64,000 bases of DNA from Erwinia persicina (GCF_014838825.1 NZ_JACYMO010000001.1:1010830-1074829), one strand, 5' to 3'. Counted from the stretch's first letter, positions 42,020-51,961 are shown. Made by a program: numbers and translations. The notes: generated by a model not told the origin, from the sequence alone.

Positions 42020-43096
42020 TTACTGGCGGGGATTGCCGATCTGCACGCTGATTTCACTACCTTCCCTGCATTCGGCGGGGTGCTTTACTTTTTCAACAGA
42101 CCTCACCGCGTAAAGGAAGAAAAGGAAGGTGGAAATAAACAGCATAAACTGCCAGTTATCTGAAACATGGCAGCCTTCCAGAATGATACCGGCCATGCCC
42201 GTCAGTACCTGTCCGGCCGTCATAATAGCCAGGGTACTGCGCCCGCTAAACCCGGTACGGCACAGAATATGGTGTAAATGTTCGCGGTCGGGGCGGAATG
42301 GACTGTAGCCGCGACGCAGACGGGAGATCATCACCCGCATCATGTCCATCAGCGGCAGCGCGATGATCCACAGCGCCGTTACCGGACGCATGACGGCGTC
42401 CTGCCCCTGAGAGGCGATAATCAGAAGCCAAATCACGGTAAAGCCGATCAGCATGCTGCCGGCATCACCCATAAAGACCTTAAACTTCCGCCCCCACGGG
42501 ATCCCCAGGTTGAGCAGAATATAGGGCAGGCAGGCCACCACCAGCGCCAGGCACCACATGGCCAGGTCTTCGCGATCGCCCATAAAGAAGATAATACTGA
42601 GAAAGCAGAAGGTGATACTGGCCAGCATGCCCAGCAGGCCGTCTATGCCGTCCACCATGTTATAAGCGTTGATGGCACCGATAACCGCGAAAATAGTGAC
42701 CAGATACCCTGCTGCCCCCATCACCAGCGGATAGCCGAACAGCACATTCCCCAGTGAAGACAGATACAGTCCCTGGCACATCATAATGACGGCCACGCCC
42801 ACCTGCAGGAGCATGCGCGGAACCACGGGAAGGTCAAAGCGGTCGTCAAGCACCCCCACGATCAGCAGCAGCGTGATGCAGCACATATAAGCAGGGAATT
42901 CAGGCAGCCATCCGGGCTGCAGGGCGTAGATCAGCCACAGCGAAAAATAGACCGACACGCCGCCCACCAGGGGAATATTCCCATGATGATGCTTACGGGC
43001 ATTAGGTTTATCCACTAAACCAACACGTCGGGCCACCTTACGCGCGATAAACAACAGCGTCATTGCCCCGACAAAAAGGAGAACGATATCTTCCAT
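42020..43096 (-). CDS. WecA-like undecaprenyl-phosphate sugar-1-phosphate transferase
   Basis: A 358-aa (364 from a GTG at 43114) integral membrane enzyme of the GT4/WecA family. Its landmarks are VGLVDKPNARKHHHG, GVLDDRFDLP, AINAYNMVDGIDGLLG, the catalytic KVFMGDAGSMLIGF and the DREHLHHIL histidine motif. It would start the O-unit by moving GlcNAc-1-P (or a related HexNAc-1-P) to undecaprenyl phosphate. It is the first gene after the 43.1-kb JUMPstart, so it is the first gene of the O-antigen transcript. Enterobacteria also have wecA in the ECA locus, so this is probably a second, dedicated copy. Neither start codon has a strong ribosome-binding site. Confidence 0.85.
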   Translation of the reverse strand: MEDIVLLFVGAMTLLFIARKVARRVGLVDKPNARKHHHGNIPLVGGVSVYFSLWLIYALQPGWLPEFPAYMCCITLLLIVGVLDDRFDLPVVPRMLLQVGVAVIMMCQGLYLSSLGNVLFGYPLVMGAAGYLVTIFAVIGAINAYNMVDGIDGLLGMLASITFCFLSIIFFMGDREDLAMWCLALVVACLPYILLNLGIPWGRKFKVFMGDAGSMLIGFTVIWLLIIASQGQDAVMRPVTALWIIALPLMDMMRVMISRLRRGYSPFRPDREHLHHILCRTGFSGRSTLAIMTAGQVLTGMAGIILEGCHVSDNWQFMLFISTFLFFLYAVRSVEKVKHPAECREGSEISVQIGNPRQ

Positions 43097-43145
43097 ATCT
43101 GTACCCGCGCTCACGAAGTATAAGTGTGTGTTTTTTACGGACCCC

Positions 43146-43184
43146 CACGCTACCGCCCCTGACTATAGCTGCCAGATCGCTCCA
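43146..43184 (-). promoter_or_regulatory. JUMPstart with ops element (O-antigen operon)
   Basis: The minus strand carries the ops core GGCGGTAGCGTG (43157-43146), preceded by the rest of the JUMPstart pattern (CTGGCAGCTATAGTCAGG). It lies about 50 bp before the WecA-like gene. The ops element pauses RNA polymerase and recruits RfaH, which suppresses termination in long polysaccharide operons. Confidence 0.92.
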
Positions 43185-43493
43185 TTCGCAGTCGTCCTCA
43201 ATAAGCATAGTCTGACTATCTTAAGAGACTTGTCCATTTTTACCAGGAAAATTCCCAGAAACACTTTCACACATGTCCTGACACAAAGAGTCGCAATTCT
43301 CATACTTCACCCGCGGCGGTTCAAGCATAATCTGTCAGGATTTTGACTTAACTTTTCATTTGAACAGCTCTTGAACAGATAAATTTTAAAAACGCACGCA
43401 TTTTGAGCAAACTGAGAGAAATCAAGCGTCCCCTCCACATTATGAACGTGTAACCATTATCAAAACAAATAAAACACTTAAGTCGGATAAAAC
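43185..43493. promoter_or_regulatory. O-antigen operon upstream region
   Basis: About 300 bp between the galE terminator and JUMPstart, AT-rich and without a gene. It must hold the promoter of the O-antigen operon. I could not pick a single convincing -35/-10 pair on the minus strand. Confidence 0.45.
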
Positions 43494-43520
43494 AAAAAAC
43501 TCCCAGACGCGGGAGTTTTT
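43494..43520 (-). terminator. galE terminator
   Basis: AAAAACTCCC with GGGAGTTTTT around a 6-nt loop, followed on the minus strand by a T-rich tract. It lies 25 bp after the galE stop and separates the EPS/gal transcript from the O-antigen promoter. Confidence 0.9.
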
Positions 43521-43544
43521 GATTACGTTGAAAAAGCGAGTCGA

Positions 43545-44558
43545 TTAACGATAACCATTGGGGTTATGAGACTGCCAGTTCCAGGTATCGCGCATCATCT
43601 GATCGATGCCGCGAGATACGCGCCAGTTCAGCTCTTTGTCCGCCAGCGACGCGTCCGCCCAGAATGCCGGCAAATCGCCATCACGACGCGGCAGGATCTG
43701 ATAAGGGATGGCTTTGCCTGCCGCTTTCTCAAAGGCTTTCACCATCTCCAGCACGGAGTAGCCTACCCCGGCGCCCAGGTTATAGGCTTTATAACCTTCA
43801 ATAGCCGCGATATGGTCCAGGGCCTTCAGATGGCCTTCGGCCAGGTCCATCACATGAATGTAATCACGCTCACCCGTACCGTCTTTGGTCGGATAGTCCC
43901 CACCGAAGATGCCGAGCTTCTCAAGACGGCCAATGGCAACCTGGGCAATATAAGGCAGCAGATTGTTGGGAATGCCATTCGGATCTTCACCAATCTGACC
44001 CGACTCGTGTGCGCCCACCGGGTTAAAGTAGCGCAGCGCGATAGTTTTAAATTCCGGGTTCGCCCTGGCGTAATCCCGCAGGATCTGCTCAACCATCAGC
44101 TTAGACGTGCCATAAGGGCTGGTGGTACCGCCAATCGGTGTGGTTTCCACATAGGGAACCGGGGCATCAGCACCGTATACGGTAGCCGAAGAGCTGAAGA
44201 TAAACTGATTGACCCCGGCGCTGCGCATCTCTTCCAGCAGCACCAGCGTACCGGTGACATTGTTCTGGTAGTATTCCAGCGGCTTACGGGTGGACTCCCC
44301 TACCGCCTTCAGGCCGGCAAAGTGGATCACTGCAGTGATGGGGTTGCTGGCAAAAATATCGCGCAGACAGGCCCGGTCAAGGATATCCCCTTCACAGAAG
44401 GTCGCGGTCTTACCGGTCAGCTGTCCAACGCGGCGAATCGACTCACGAGAGGCGTTACTCAGGTTGTCCAGTACCACCACGTCGTCACCGCGCTGCAATA
44501 ACGACAATACCGTATGAGAACCGATGTAACCTGCCCCGCCCGTTACTAAAATAGCCAT
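43545..44558 (-). CDS. galE: UDP-glucose 4-epimerase
   Basis: A 337-aa SDR epimerase interconverting UDP-glucose and UDP-galactose, needed for a galactose-rich exopolysaccharide. NAD-binding [24 protein letters not shown], catalytic SSATVYG and Y-G-T-S-K, and the substrate loop [12 protein letters not shown] are present. The ATG has AAGGAG upstream. It is the last gene of the ams-gal block. Confidence 0.95.
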   Translation of the reverse strand: MAILVTGGAGYIGSHTVLSLLQRGDDVVVLDNLSNASRESIRRVGQLTGKTATFCEGDILDRACLRDIFASNPITAVIHFAGLKAVGESTRKPLEYYQNNVTGTLVLLEEMRSAGVNQFIFSSSATVYGADAPVPYVETTPIGGTTSPYGTSKLMVEQILRDYARANPEFKTIALRYFNPVGAHESGQIGEDPNGIPNNLLPYIAQVAIGRLEKLGIFGGDYPTKDGTGERDYIHVMDLAEGHLKALDHIAAIEGYKAYNLGAGVGYSVLEMVKAFEKAAGKAIPYQILPRRDGDLPAFWADASLADKELNWRVSRGIDQMMRDTWNWQSHNPNGYR

Positions 44559-44604
44559 TTTGACTCCTTCAGACCACGCCCGGCGCGGCCCTCATCGATT
44601 ACAT

Positions 44605-45501
44605 TTATTTTGCCAGGATTTTCTGAATTTCTTCGCGGAATTCGCGACCCTGGGCGTGGTTACGCAGGCCCCAGGTGACGAACGCTTTCATGTAGCCCAG
44701 TTTACGCCCGCAGTCGAAGCTGTCACCACTCAGCAGATGCGCATCAACCGGCTGTTTCTTGTTCAGATTAGCGATGGCATCGGTGAGCTGATAGCGGCCC
44801 CAGGCGCCCGGCTCCAGGTTTTCCAGTTCGGCCCAGATATCAGCAGACAGCACGTAGCGCCCTACCGCAGCCAGATCGGAGTTCAGCGTCTGTGGGTTCT
44901 CTGGTTTCTCCACGAAGTCAACAATAGAGCTGACTTTGCCCGGGAAGTCCAGCGGCTCCTGGGTAGTAATCACGGAATATTCAGACAGATCGTCATCCGG
45001 CATGTGGTGCGCCAGTACCTGGCTGCGTCCGGTCTCTTCAAAACGGGCCACCATCGCGGCCAGGTTGTAACGGAGCGGATCGGCGCTGGCGTTGTCCAGC
45101 AGCACGTCCGGCAGCACCACCACGAAGGCCTGATCGTGCAGCATCGGGCGGGCGCAAAGCAGGGAGTTGGCCAGGCCCAGCGGCTGCGGCTGACGAACGT
45201 TCATAATCGTCACACCCGGCGGGCAGATAGACTGCACTTCGCTCAGCAGCTGACGTTTTACACGCGCTTCAAGCAGGGCTTCCAGCTCGTAAGACGTATC
45301 AAAGTGGTTTTCAACCGCATTCTTGGAGGCATGGGTGACCAGAACAATTTCCTTGATACCCGCCGCCACACACTCATCGATGATGTACTGAATCATCGGC
45401 TTGTCGACAACAGGCAACATCTCTTTAGGAATGGCTTTTGTAGCAGGGAGCATATGCATACCGAGACCCGCAACCGGGATAACTGCTTTAAGCTTGGTCA
45501 T
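44605..45501 (-). CDS. galF: GalF, GalU-like UTP-glucose-1-phosphate uridylyltransferase subunit
   Basis: A 298-aa GalU-family protein. The N-terminal loop reads [20 protein letters not shown]; the H in place of the R of GalU's [15 protein letters not shown] loop marks GalF, which in E. coli modulates GalU rather than acting as a strong pyrophosphorylase. The start at 45501 has GGAAA suitably spaced; the longer in-frame reading from 45546 lies in leader DNA. It is between amsL and galE. Confidence 0.92.
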   Translation of the reverse strand: MTKLKAVIPVAGLGMHMLPATKAIPKEMLPVVDKPMIQYIIDECVAAGIKEIVLVTHASKNAVENHFDTSYELEALLEARVKRQLLSEVQSICPPGVTIMNVRQPQPLGLANSLLCARPMLHDQAFVVVLPDVLLDNASADPLRYNLAAMVARFEETGRSQVLAHHMPDDDLSEYSVITTQEPLDFPGKVSSIVDFVEKPENPQTLNSDLAAVGRYVLSADIWAELENLEPGAWGRYQLTDAIANLNKKQPVDAHLLSGDSFDCGRKLGYMKAFVTWGLRNHAQGREFREEIQKILAK

Positions 45502-45606
45502 AGTGTTTCCATATAAATGAAGTAAAAACGTTGACTGATTATGCAATAAAGAGATGATTCACAAGTATAATCTTTATCTGAAAAATTATCTGCCAGGGCC
45601 AGCAAT

Positions 45607-45633
45607 AAAAAAGGCCACCCGCTGGGTGACCTT
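45607..45633 (-). terminator. ams operon terminator after amsL
   Basis: AAGGTCACCC and GGGTGGCCTT (minus strand; one G-U pair) around a 3-nt loop, followed by six T. It lies 16 bp after the amsL stop. galF may have its own promoter in the following 100 bp or rely on RfaH read-through. Confidence 0.85.
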
Positions 45634-45648
45634 ATATTTATTACCGGG

Positions 45649-46989
45649 TTACAGCCATTGTGTGAACCATTCCGGCCTGATGAACAGATTAAAATAACTG
45701 ACCAGTGCCATGATGCCGGTAAATACCAGCGCCACCGACATCCACTGACGGGCATAGGGGATAAACGGAATGCCAATCACCGGCTTAATGAAGAAAGGAT
45801 GAGCAAAGGCCGAGATCAGCACCTGTGAAATCGACAGCGTCAGCGCCACGTACCAGACATTTGGCCAGATCCAGGTGGTTGCCAGCACCATAACGACAAT
45901 GATACTCGCCACGACATTCCACCAGAACTCGACATTGGTCCGGCCGTTTGCCTGAGAAATCGCCCCTGTCAGCCCCCCCATCGGACGCAGCATACCGAAC
46001 AGCAGCATCAGCGGGATGAGATGCCCCACCGCCTCATGCGCCGGACCGTAAAGCAGGCGTACCACGACGGGTGAGAGAATGCCGATAGCCAGATACATCA
46101 GGCTGCTGAACAGCATAATCATGAACGTGCCCTTCAGGAACAGCTTCTGCAGCTGGGCAGGCTCATGCTGTTTCTCGGCAAAGCGCGGCAGCGCCAGGCG
46201 GTTAATCACCGGCGTCACCAGCTTCAGCGGCTGCAGCACCAGTTCCTTGGCCAGCGAGTAGACGCCCAGCATCTCGGCCCCCATCACTTTACCGACAATC
46301 AGCGAGTCAGCCTGAGTACGCAGCTGGTTAATGGTCTGCGAACCCAGTTGATAAACGCCATATTTCATCGAGCTGAAAAAGGTGGATTTATCAAATTCAA
46401 AGGTAGGCCGCCAGGACTTCTCACCAAACCAGATCATGCACAGAATACGCATGGCGGCATTAGCAAACAGCCCGAGGATCACCGCCGACACGTTCAGTGG
46501 CGAGTAATAAAGCAGCCCAACCGTCAGCGCAAACGCCAGGAACTTGGTGACCATCTCTATCTTAGCCAGCAGCACCATACGTTTGGCTTTAACAAAGTGG
46601 GCCTGATACTGCGAAAGTGAGCCCAGCACCAGGAAGTTGATGCTGGTCAGCATGATCAGCCCGGTCAGCTCCGGAATATGATAGAAATGGGCAATCGGCC
46701 AGGCAATCGCTATCAGCAGCAGCCCGGTCAGCAGACTGAGCAGAACGTTCACCCAGTAGATGGTGCTCTGCTCTTTGCGGGTAATATTCTGGCGATGCAC
46801 GATGTAGCTGCTCATCCCCATATCCTGCAGTACCATCGCCACCGCGAGGATAGCATTGATAATCGCCAGGATACCCAGTTCATGCGTTTCCAGCTTGCGT
46901 GCCAGCACCCCCAGCTGTACGACCTGTAACACCGCAGCGAAACAGGTACCGCCAAACAGCCATACGGCCTGATTTTTTAAACTACTCAC
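45649..46989 (-). CDS. amsL: EPS flippase AmsL (Wzx)
   Basis: A 446-aa MOP-family flippase with about 12 hydrophobic segments (N-terminal SLKNQAVWLFGGTCFAAVLQ, LARKLETHELGILAI). It should translocate the lipid-linked EPS repeat unit. It is the last ams gene, overlapping amsK by four bases (ATGA), and is followed by a strong terminator. Confidence 0.86.
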   Translation of the reverse strand: MSSLKNQAVWLFGGTCFAAVLQVVQLGVLARKLETHELGILAIINAILAVAMVLQDMGMSSYIVHRQNITRKEQSTIYWVNVLLSLLTGLLLIAIAWPIAHFYHIPELTGLIMLTSINFLVLGSLSQYQAHFVKAKRMVLLAKIEMVTKFLAFALTVGLLYYSPLNVSAVILGLFANAAMRILCMIWFGEKSWRPTFEFDKSTFFSSMKYGVYQLGSQTINQLRTQADSLIVGKVMGAEMLGVYSLAKELVLQPLKLVTPVINRLALPRFAEKQHEPAQLQKLFLKGTFMIMLFSSLMYLAIGILSPVVVRLLYGPAHEAVGHLIPLMLLFGMLRPMGGLTGAISQANGRTNVEFWWNVVASIIVVMVLATTWIWPNVWYVALTLSISQVLISAFAHPFFIKPVIGIPFIPYARQWMSVALVFTGIMALVSYFNLFIRPEWFTQWL

Positions 46990-48209
46990 GCTAATTGCTC
47001 CAGAATTTCTGCCAGCTCACGGTAGGCAATATGCTGGTTAAATTCGGTTTCCACCCGCTGACGGGCGGCGATAACCACGGGAGCCACATCGGCCTCACCG
47101 CGTGACAGCTTCAGCAGGATCGCTGCCAGCGCCTCCGCATCGCCTTCCGGCGCCAGCCAGCCGGAAACATTGTGCTCTATCAGCTCGGGAATGCCGCTGT
47201 GCTCGCTGGAGACGACCGGTAAGCCCACCGCCATCGCTTCCATCAGCGCCACCGGGATACCCTCCATATCGCCGTCAGCAGCGGTCAGGGAAGGCAGGAG
47301 GAAGATATCGGCTTCATCCAGATAGCGTTTAATCTCTTCCTGCGGCTTGAACCCGACCATTTTTACACAGTCGGTCAGGTCGGCGGCTTCGATCGTTGAC
47401 TGCAGCGACGCTTCCAGATCGCCGTTGCCAACGATGGTGTATTCAAACTTGCCGCCCCGGGCTTTAAGCAGCTTGCAGGCGTCAATCGCCACGCCCAGAC
47501 CTTTCTTTTCGGTCAGGCGCGCCACGGAAAGTATGCGTAACGGCTGGTGCAGCGCGTCACGGATTTTGAGATTAAACTTCTCCGGCTCGATGCCCATCCG
47601 CGTAACGTGAATTTTCTCCGGGGGGCAGCCCATAGCAATCAGCTTTTTTTCCCACAGATGACTGATTGGCAGCAGCAGTTCCGTCTGGGTGAACAGGCGC
47701 GCATAGTCGTCTTTGTGCTCGTCCAGAATATGACGGCGGGAGATATCCGCCCCGTGGAATACCGTGGCCTGCTTGCCCTGCAGCACATTCAGCTCGCGCA
47801 GTTTGTTGGCCAGCGCACCGGCGTAGCCGAAGTGCACGAGGAACACATCGGCCACGAACGGCTTTTTGTTAGCGGCGACGATAGCCGGCAGCAGCAGCTT
47901 GCTGGACTGGGCGCCGTAGCGCCCGATGTTGAAGGATTTTAAGGTGGCCGTATTGAGGATTTTTGGCAGGACAATCTGCAGACGCTGTTTCAGCTTATCG
48001 GCATTAGTGACCTTCTCCTCGGGCAGCAGATAGTGAGTCTTCTCTGCCAGATTGTAGCGATCGAACGCGCCGTGACGGTTAACCAGATCGCCAGGAAACA
48101 CCGAGATAATCTCGACGTCGTAGCCAATATCAATAAAATGCGTGACCTGATTCAGTACAAAGGTTTCAGAGGAAACCGGAAATCGCATTGTGAAGAATGT
48201 CAGTTTCAT
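46986..48209 (-). CDS. amsK: EPS glycosyltransferase AmsK (GT4)
   Basis: A 407-aa GT4 glycosyltransferase. The C-terminal donor domain has SVARLTEKKGLGVAIDACKLL, LLPSLTAADGDMEGIPVALMEAMAVG (a long E-x7-E region) and GIPELIEHNVSGWL. In amylovoran synthesis AmsK is placed among the late transferases that add or follow the glucuronic acid branch; that role is taken from the known system, not the sequence. The ribosome-binding site AGGG lies in the end of amsJ. Confidence 0.86.
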   Translation of the reverse strand: MKLTFFTMRFPVSSETFVLNQVTHFIDIGYDVEIISVFPGDLVNRHGAFDRYNLAEKTHYLLPEEKVTNADKLKQRLQIVLPKILNTATLKSFNIGRYGAQSSKLLLPAIVAANKKPFVADVFLVHFGYAGALANKLRELNVLQGKQATVFHGADISRRHILDEHKDDYARLFTQTELLLPISHLWEKKLIAMGCPPEKIHVTRMGIEPEKFNLKIRDALHQPLRILSVARLTEKKGLGVAIDACKLLKARGGKFEYTIVGNGDLEASLQSTIEAADLTDCVKMVGFKPQEEIKRYLDEADIFLLPSLTAADGDMEGIPVALMEAMAVGLPVVSSEHSGIPELIEHNVSGWLAPEGDAEALAAILLKLSRGEADVAPVVIAARQRVETEFNQHIAYRELAEILEQLA

Positions 48210-48213
48210 GGGT

Positions 48214-49464
48214 TCACCCTAAGCGTTTAACCACGTCGTCGGTAATACGGTTACCCAGAATCCGTTCCTGTTCCACAGCAAGGTCGACCTGCTGTTTCAC
48301 CGCATCGTAGTTATCCAGCACATTATTCACCCGGGTGATAATGCTGCCGTCCATCAGACTTTTCACATCGCTGGCCATGTCCGGCAGGCCCAGCTGGTTC
48401 ATCACGCCGAGAGACTTGTGCTCATAGTTAATCGCCACCGCAGGGGTGCCAAAGTTCATGGAGATAATCGCGGAGTGCAGACGGGTGCCGATGGTCAGAT
48501 GGCACTGGCCCAGCAAAATACCCAGCTCAAGGTCATTAAACTCATCCATGATCACGTGGTATTTATCTTTCTCATCAATGTGATCGCTGAGGGTCATCGC
48601 CACCATGCGGTCATCTTTGTTGTAGCTGTCGATGCCGGTACAGGTAGAGAACGCCACCACCTGGTAGCCACGGGCGATCATCGCGTTAATCACGCGGCCA
48701 AATGCCGCTTCATACTGCTGCTGGGTAACACCCAGGCGCTTATCAAACGGGGCCAGTTCGCGCACCGTGATCGCAATGGTCTTCTGCTGGCCAATCACCT
48801 GCTGCCAGTGAACCAGGTTATGGCCCGGCTCTGCCACCTCACGTGCCCGCACCAGGAAGGCGGTATCAGCACCTTTTACCACTTTCCCGGTGGTGATACC
48901 GCCCTGCTTCATCATCTCCAGGCTGACGCTCTCACGCAGCACCAGACTGTCGACGCGGTCGAACACGAAATTCGCAATCTCATTAAAACGCGGCTTCTGG
49001 AATGGGCCGACACTGTGGCCAATCAGGTGGATCGGTTTTTTTGCCAGCAGCGCGCAGAGTGAATGTTCGAACTGCAGTGGACCGTACAGGTCGACAAAGA
49101 ACGAACCGCCCACCTGGATAATCGCATCGTATTGCTTCAGGTTATCGCTGAAAGTCTGGAGATAGTCCGGCACCGGGAAAAGCTTGAAAATCCCCCGATT
49201 CGCAATATGGGCCATCATAATCTTTGGCATCAGACGACGCTTAATCTTATCGACCAGCTTATTTTTACCCTTTTTAGTTTCTAAAAAGAGCGCATCAGGC
49301 AGAATATCTTGCTGGAGCAGATAACCAGAACTGGTTGGATAACGGCTAATCACATCAATATCGAGATCGTTCCTTGCCAGGTTTAACGAATCAATAATCC
49401 CGCGTAAAATTGCGCCATCCCCGCGATTTCCGCATGTATGATTGCCAACTAATAAAATCTTCAT
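48214..49464 (-). CDS. amsJ: Polysaccharide pyruvyl transferase AmsJ
   Basis: A 416-aa protein of the polysaccharide pyruvyl transferase family (PF04230; relatives WcaK and CsaB). Landmarks are VGNHTCGNRGDGAIL at the N terminus, IQVGGSFFVDLYGP, HLIGHSVGPF, and the C-terminal LTIGTRLHSAIISMNFGTPA. The family moves pyruvate from phosphoenolpyruvate to a sugar as a ketal, adding negative charge to the EPS. The ATG has GGAG at good spacing. It is separated from amsF by 195 bp. Confidence 0.88.
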   Translation of the reverse strand: MKILLVGNHTCGNRGDGAILRGIIDSLNLARNDLDIDVISRYPTSSGYLLQQDILPDALFLETKKGKNKLVDKIKRRLMPKIMMAHIANRGIFKLFPVPDYLQTFSDNLKQYDAIIQVGGSFFVDLYGPLQFEHSLCALLAKKPIHLIGHSVGPFQKPRFNEIANFVFDRVDSLVLRESVSLEMMKQGGITTGKVVKGADTAFLVRAREVAEPGHNLVHWQQVIGQQKTIAITVRELAPFDKRLGVTQQQYEAAFGRVINAMIARGYQVVAFSTCTGIDSYNKDDRMVAMTLSDHIDEKDKYHVIMDEFNDLELGILLGQCHLTIGTRLHSAIISMNFGTPAVAINYEHKSLGVMNQLGLPDMASDVKSLMDGSIITRVNNVLDNYDAVKQQVDLAVEQERILGNRITDDVVKRLG

Positions 49465-49659
49465 AACTACTCCAGAAAAATTTTTGTAATTTTTACAGGC
49501 CTAATTAGCCAATAAGTGATTAATTAATAAGTCTTATTGTTTATAAAATGCCAAAATGCGATCGATCCACTCTAACCATGTAAAACAGGCTGCCTGTCCT
49601 TGCCCTGGAAAAACAGCCTGATAACTCTGAAAATTCCTGGTATTAACGGAAGCTGACGC

Positions 49660-51873
49660 TTATTTCAGCGAAAAGTAAGGGATGGCGACCTGTCGGCCGT
49701 TCAGCACGACAGACACATACCCTTCCGGGCGATCGGTATTGACCTGGTCAGCGCTCAGCGGTCGTGAAGCCATCAGCAGATCCCCCGCCTCATTCGCCCC
49801 GATGCCGGCCTTACCGTTGTGCAGGCTGAAACGCTGGCTGGCACGGCTGACGTCTTTTCCGGAGGGCGGCTGACCAAAGGCCATACTGCTGTCGAAACGG
49901 GCGCAGCGACCGGTTTTAAAGCGGTCTTTCGCCGTGGTCTTGATCAGCACGCCGGCAGAGGCCACCCAGCCGTCGATTTTGACAAACACCCGCACATCCG
50001 TGTCATGCGGGGTTTCAATCATTACGTCCAGCACCGGGCTGGCCCCTTCGGCATGCCAGGCAGCTTCAAATTTGTGCGTTTTACGCTGCAGGCTGATCAC
50101 CGCCCTGCCGCCGGTCGTTTTGTCGCCCACCACCTTATTCAGGGGTGCGCTGCCGCTGCCGTTGCTGAAGGAGGACTGACCAAAGATTTCGATCTCCCAC
50201 GCATCGCCCACGTCCGGCGTATAAATGTTACCGAGTTCAACCCACTTCTGTTGCGCCGTGTTGTTTTCAATACGAAAACGCGAGGTCAGGTAGTTGTATT
50301 TCATACTGCCGTCAACGGCGATACCGTAGGACTCAACGCGCGTTGACCCCCGCTCCCAGGCGCCCAGCCACTCGCCTTCCGCCAGCGAGTTATCGATCCA
50401 GCTTCCGGCCTGCAGATTGGTCTGACGCATGTTGAGGCGCGAGTTATGCGCAATCAGCGGGTTTTTACAGGTTTCCAGGCTCAGGGCATCGATAATCCAC
50501 TGCCCGTTGGAGATATCCCCCGGGAATTCAGTATGTTCAATCCAGCCGTTGTGGATCAGCGACTGACCGCAGCGTTGCAGGTTCAGCACCTTGCCGTCGG
50601 TACAGTACTGCGCGTTAAAGTTGGACAGCTCGATGGCGGTGCTGTGGTCCCATTTGCCCTTCGGCGCATTAGACCAGACCGACTTAATGACATCGCCGCT
50701 GCAGCGCAGGGCATACCACTGGTCAATTTTGCAGTCGAGGGTATCCATCAGGCTGATCGCCGTGCCGCCGACGCGTACAAAGCGCAGACAGGCTCCACGG
50801 AAATACTGGCCGCCTTCACATTTGTTGTCGAAGAAGCCCTGTTTATTCGCCTGTGTATCCGTCCGGCCGTTAAACTGCAGGTTACTCACCTCTACCCAGC
50901 GGGTGTTAACCTTAAAGACAAAGTCAGATTCGCCGTCGGAGACAATGGTGGTCGCCGGGAAGTAGCCAAAGTTGACCATCGCCCCGGAGACGCGGAAGAA
51001 GCGGGTCTGCTCGCGGGAAAAATCACAGCCGCTGACAAAGAACGTCCCCGCCGGAAACTGCAGGCAGATCTGCTGGCTGGCGTCCTGCGCCCACTGGTAC
51101 ATCGCTTTTATTGCCGGGGCAGCGTCAGTTTTACCATCGGCGATGGCACCGAAGTCAAACAGGGTCAGCCGGTTAAAGTCTTCGACCACGCGACGCCAGT
51201 GGTAATCCGCTCCGGAGGAGATCGTCACGCCGCCGTCGTCCTTTGCGGCTTCCAGCGTGCCAACAAATTCGCCGCCGCCCACTTCCAGCCCTTCATGCCA
51301 GCTTTTAAGCTTGATTTTAGCGCCGCTGAACAGCGGGCGCGTTTTCCGCAGATCGTCGACCGAGGCAATTTCACCAATCAGCTGATAGCCCGCAGGCTGC
51401 GCCAGGCGCTGGCTGAAATTATTCGCCCCCCGGGTCACATCCGGGATGTTAAACAGCGTATTGCCCGCATCGTCGACCACCGCCATCGAATGAGAAGGGT
51501 CGGCGATCAGGGCGGCATTGTCGGCAATAAACTGCTCAAAGCTGCCTTTATTCAGCGCCACCGGCTGCTGTACCTGCGACAGTTTGCCGGAGGCATCGCG
51601 CAGATAGAGGTTAATCAGGTTGCCTGGCTGAGTCGGATCTGCACCTGCCTTACCGATCCAGAGCTTACCGTTAAAATTCTTCCAGAACTGATCCGGCATG
51701 GTGTAGACGTTTTCCGGCGTCAGGATCGGTACATCGCCCTTAGGCAGTTCGCCAGGTCCGATCCCTTTCAGCGCCAGGGAAGGCTCGCTTTTCGCTGCGG
51801 CGCTGGAAAACGAGCTGACAGACAGCCCGGCAAGAATCGACGAGAACGCCGTCAGTAATTCTCTTCTTTTCAT
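49660..51873 (-). CDS. amsF: AmsF/WceF, secreted tailspike-like EPS-processing protein
   Basis: A 737-aa exported protein. The N terminus M-K-R-R-E-L-L followed by a hydrophobic stretch and SSAAA is a signal peptide, with an R-R pair that may indicate the Tat path. The body has a conserved head (FWKNFNGKLWIGKAGADP), the pectate-lyase-like LFDFGAIADGKTDAAPAIKA segment that opens phage-tailspike beta-helices, and long beta-rich repeats. WceF of Pantoea stewartii has this fold and modifies the EPS polymer. It is the only ams gene with a secreted enzyme. Start chosen at 51873; an in-frame start at 51918 would put a tail before the signal peptide. Confidence 0.86.
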   Translation of the reverse strand: MKRRELLTAFSSILAGLSVSSFSSAAAKSEPSLALKGIGPGELPKGDVPILTPENVYTMPDQFWKNFNGKLWIGKAGADPTQPGNLINLYLRDASGKLSQVQQPVALNKGSFEQFIADNAALIADPSHSMAVVDDAGNTLFNIPDVTRGANNFSQRLAQPAGYQLIGEIASVDDLRKTRPLFSGAKIKLKSWHEGLEVGGGEFVGTLEAAKDDGGVTISSGADYHWRRVVEDFNRLTLFDFGAIADGKTDAAPAIKAMYQWAQDASQQICLQFPAGTFFVSGCDFSREQTRFFRVSGAMVNFGYFPATTIVSDGESDFVFKVNTRWVEVSNLQFNGRTDTQANKQGFFDNKCEGGQYFRGACLRFVRVGGTAISLMDTLDCKIDQWYALRCSGDVIKSVWSNAPKGKWDHSTAIELSNFNAQYCTDGKVLNLQRCGQSLIHNGWIEHTEFPGDISNGQWIIDALSLETCKNPLIAHNSRLNMRQTNLQAGSWIDNSLAEGEWLGAWERGSTRVESYGIAVDGSMKYNYLTSRFRIENNTAQQKWVELGNIYTPDVGDAWEIEIFGQSSFSNGSGSAPLNKVVGDKTTGGRAVISLQRKTHKFEAAWHAEGASPVLDVMIETPHDTDVRVFVKIDGWVASAGVLIKTTAKDRFKTGRCARFDSSMAFGQPPSGKDVSRASQRFSLHNGKAGIGANEAGDLLMASRPLSADQVNTDRPEGYVSVVLNGRQVAIPYFSLK

Positions 51874-51961
51874 TGGTGTTATCCCGTGGTCAATTTTTTG
51901 GGCCTGCAAGGCAGGCATGGAACAGATGTCCAGAGATACTCACTGCGGAGCTGTGCCGCCC

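Noticed and set aside
50446-51858. A 470-codon open frame antisense to amsF
   Set aside because: It is a shadow of the GC-rich amsF gene with no recognisable domain, signal or ribosome-binding site.
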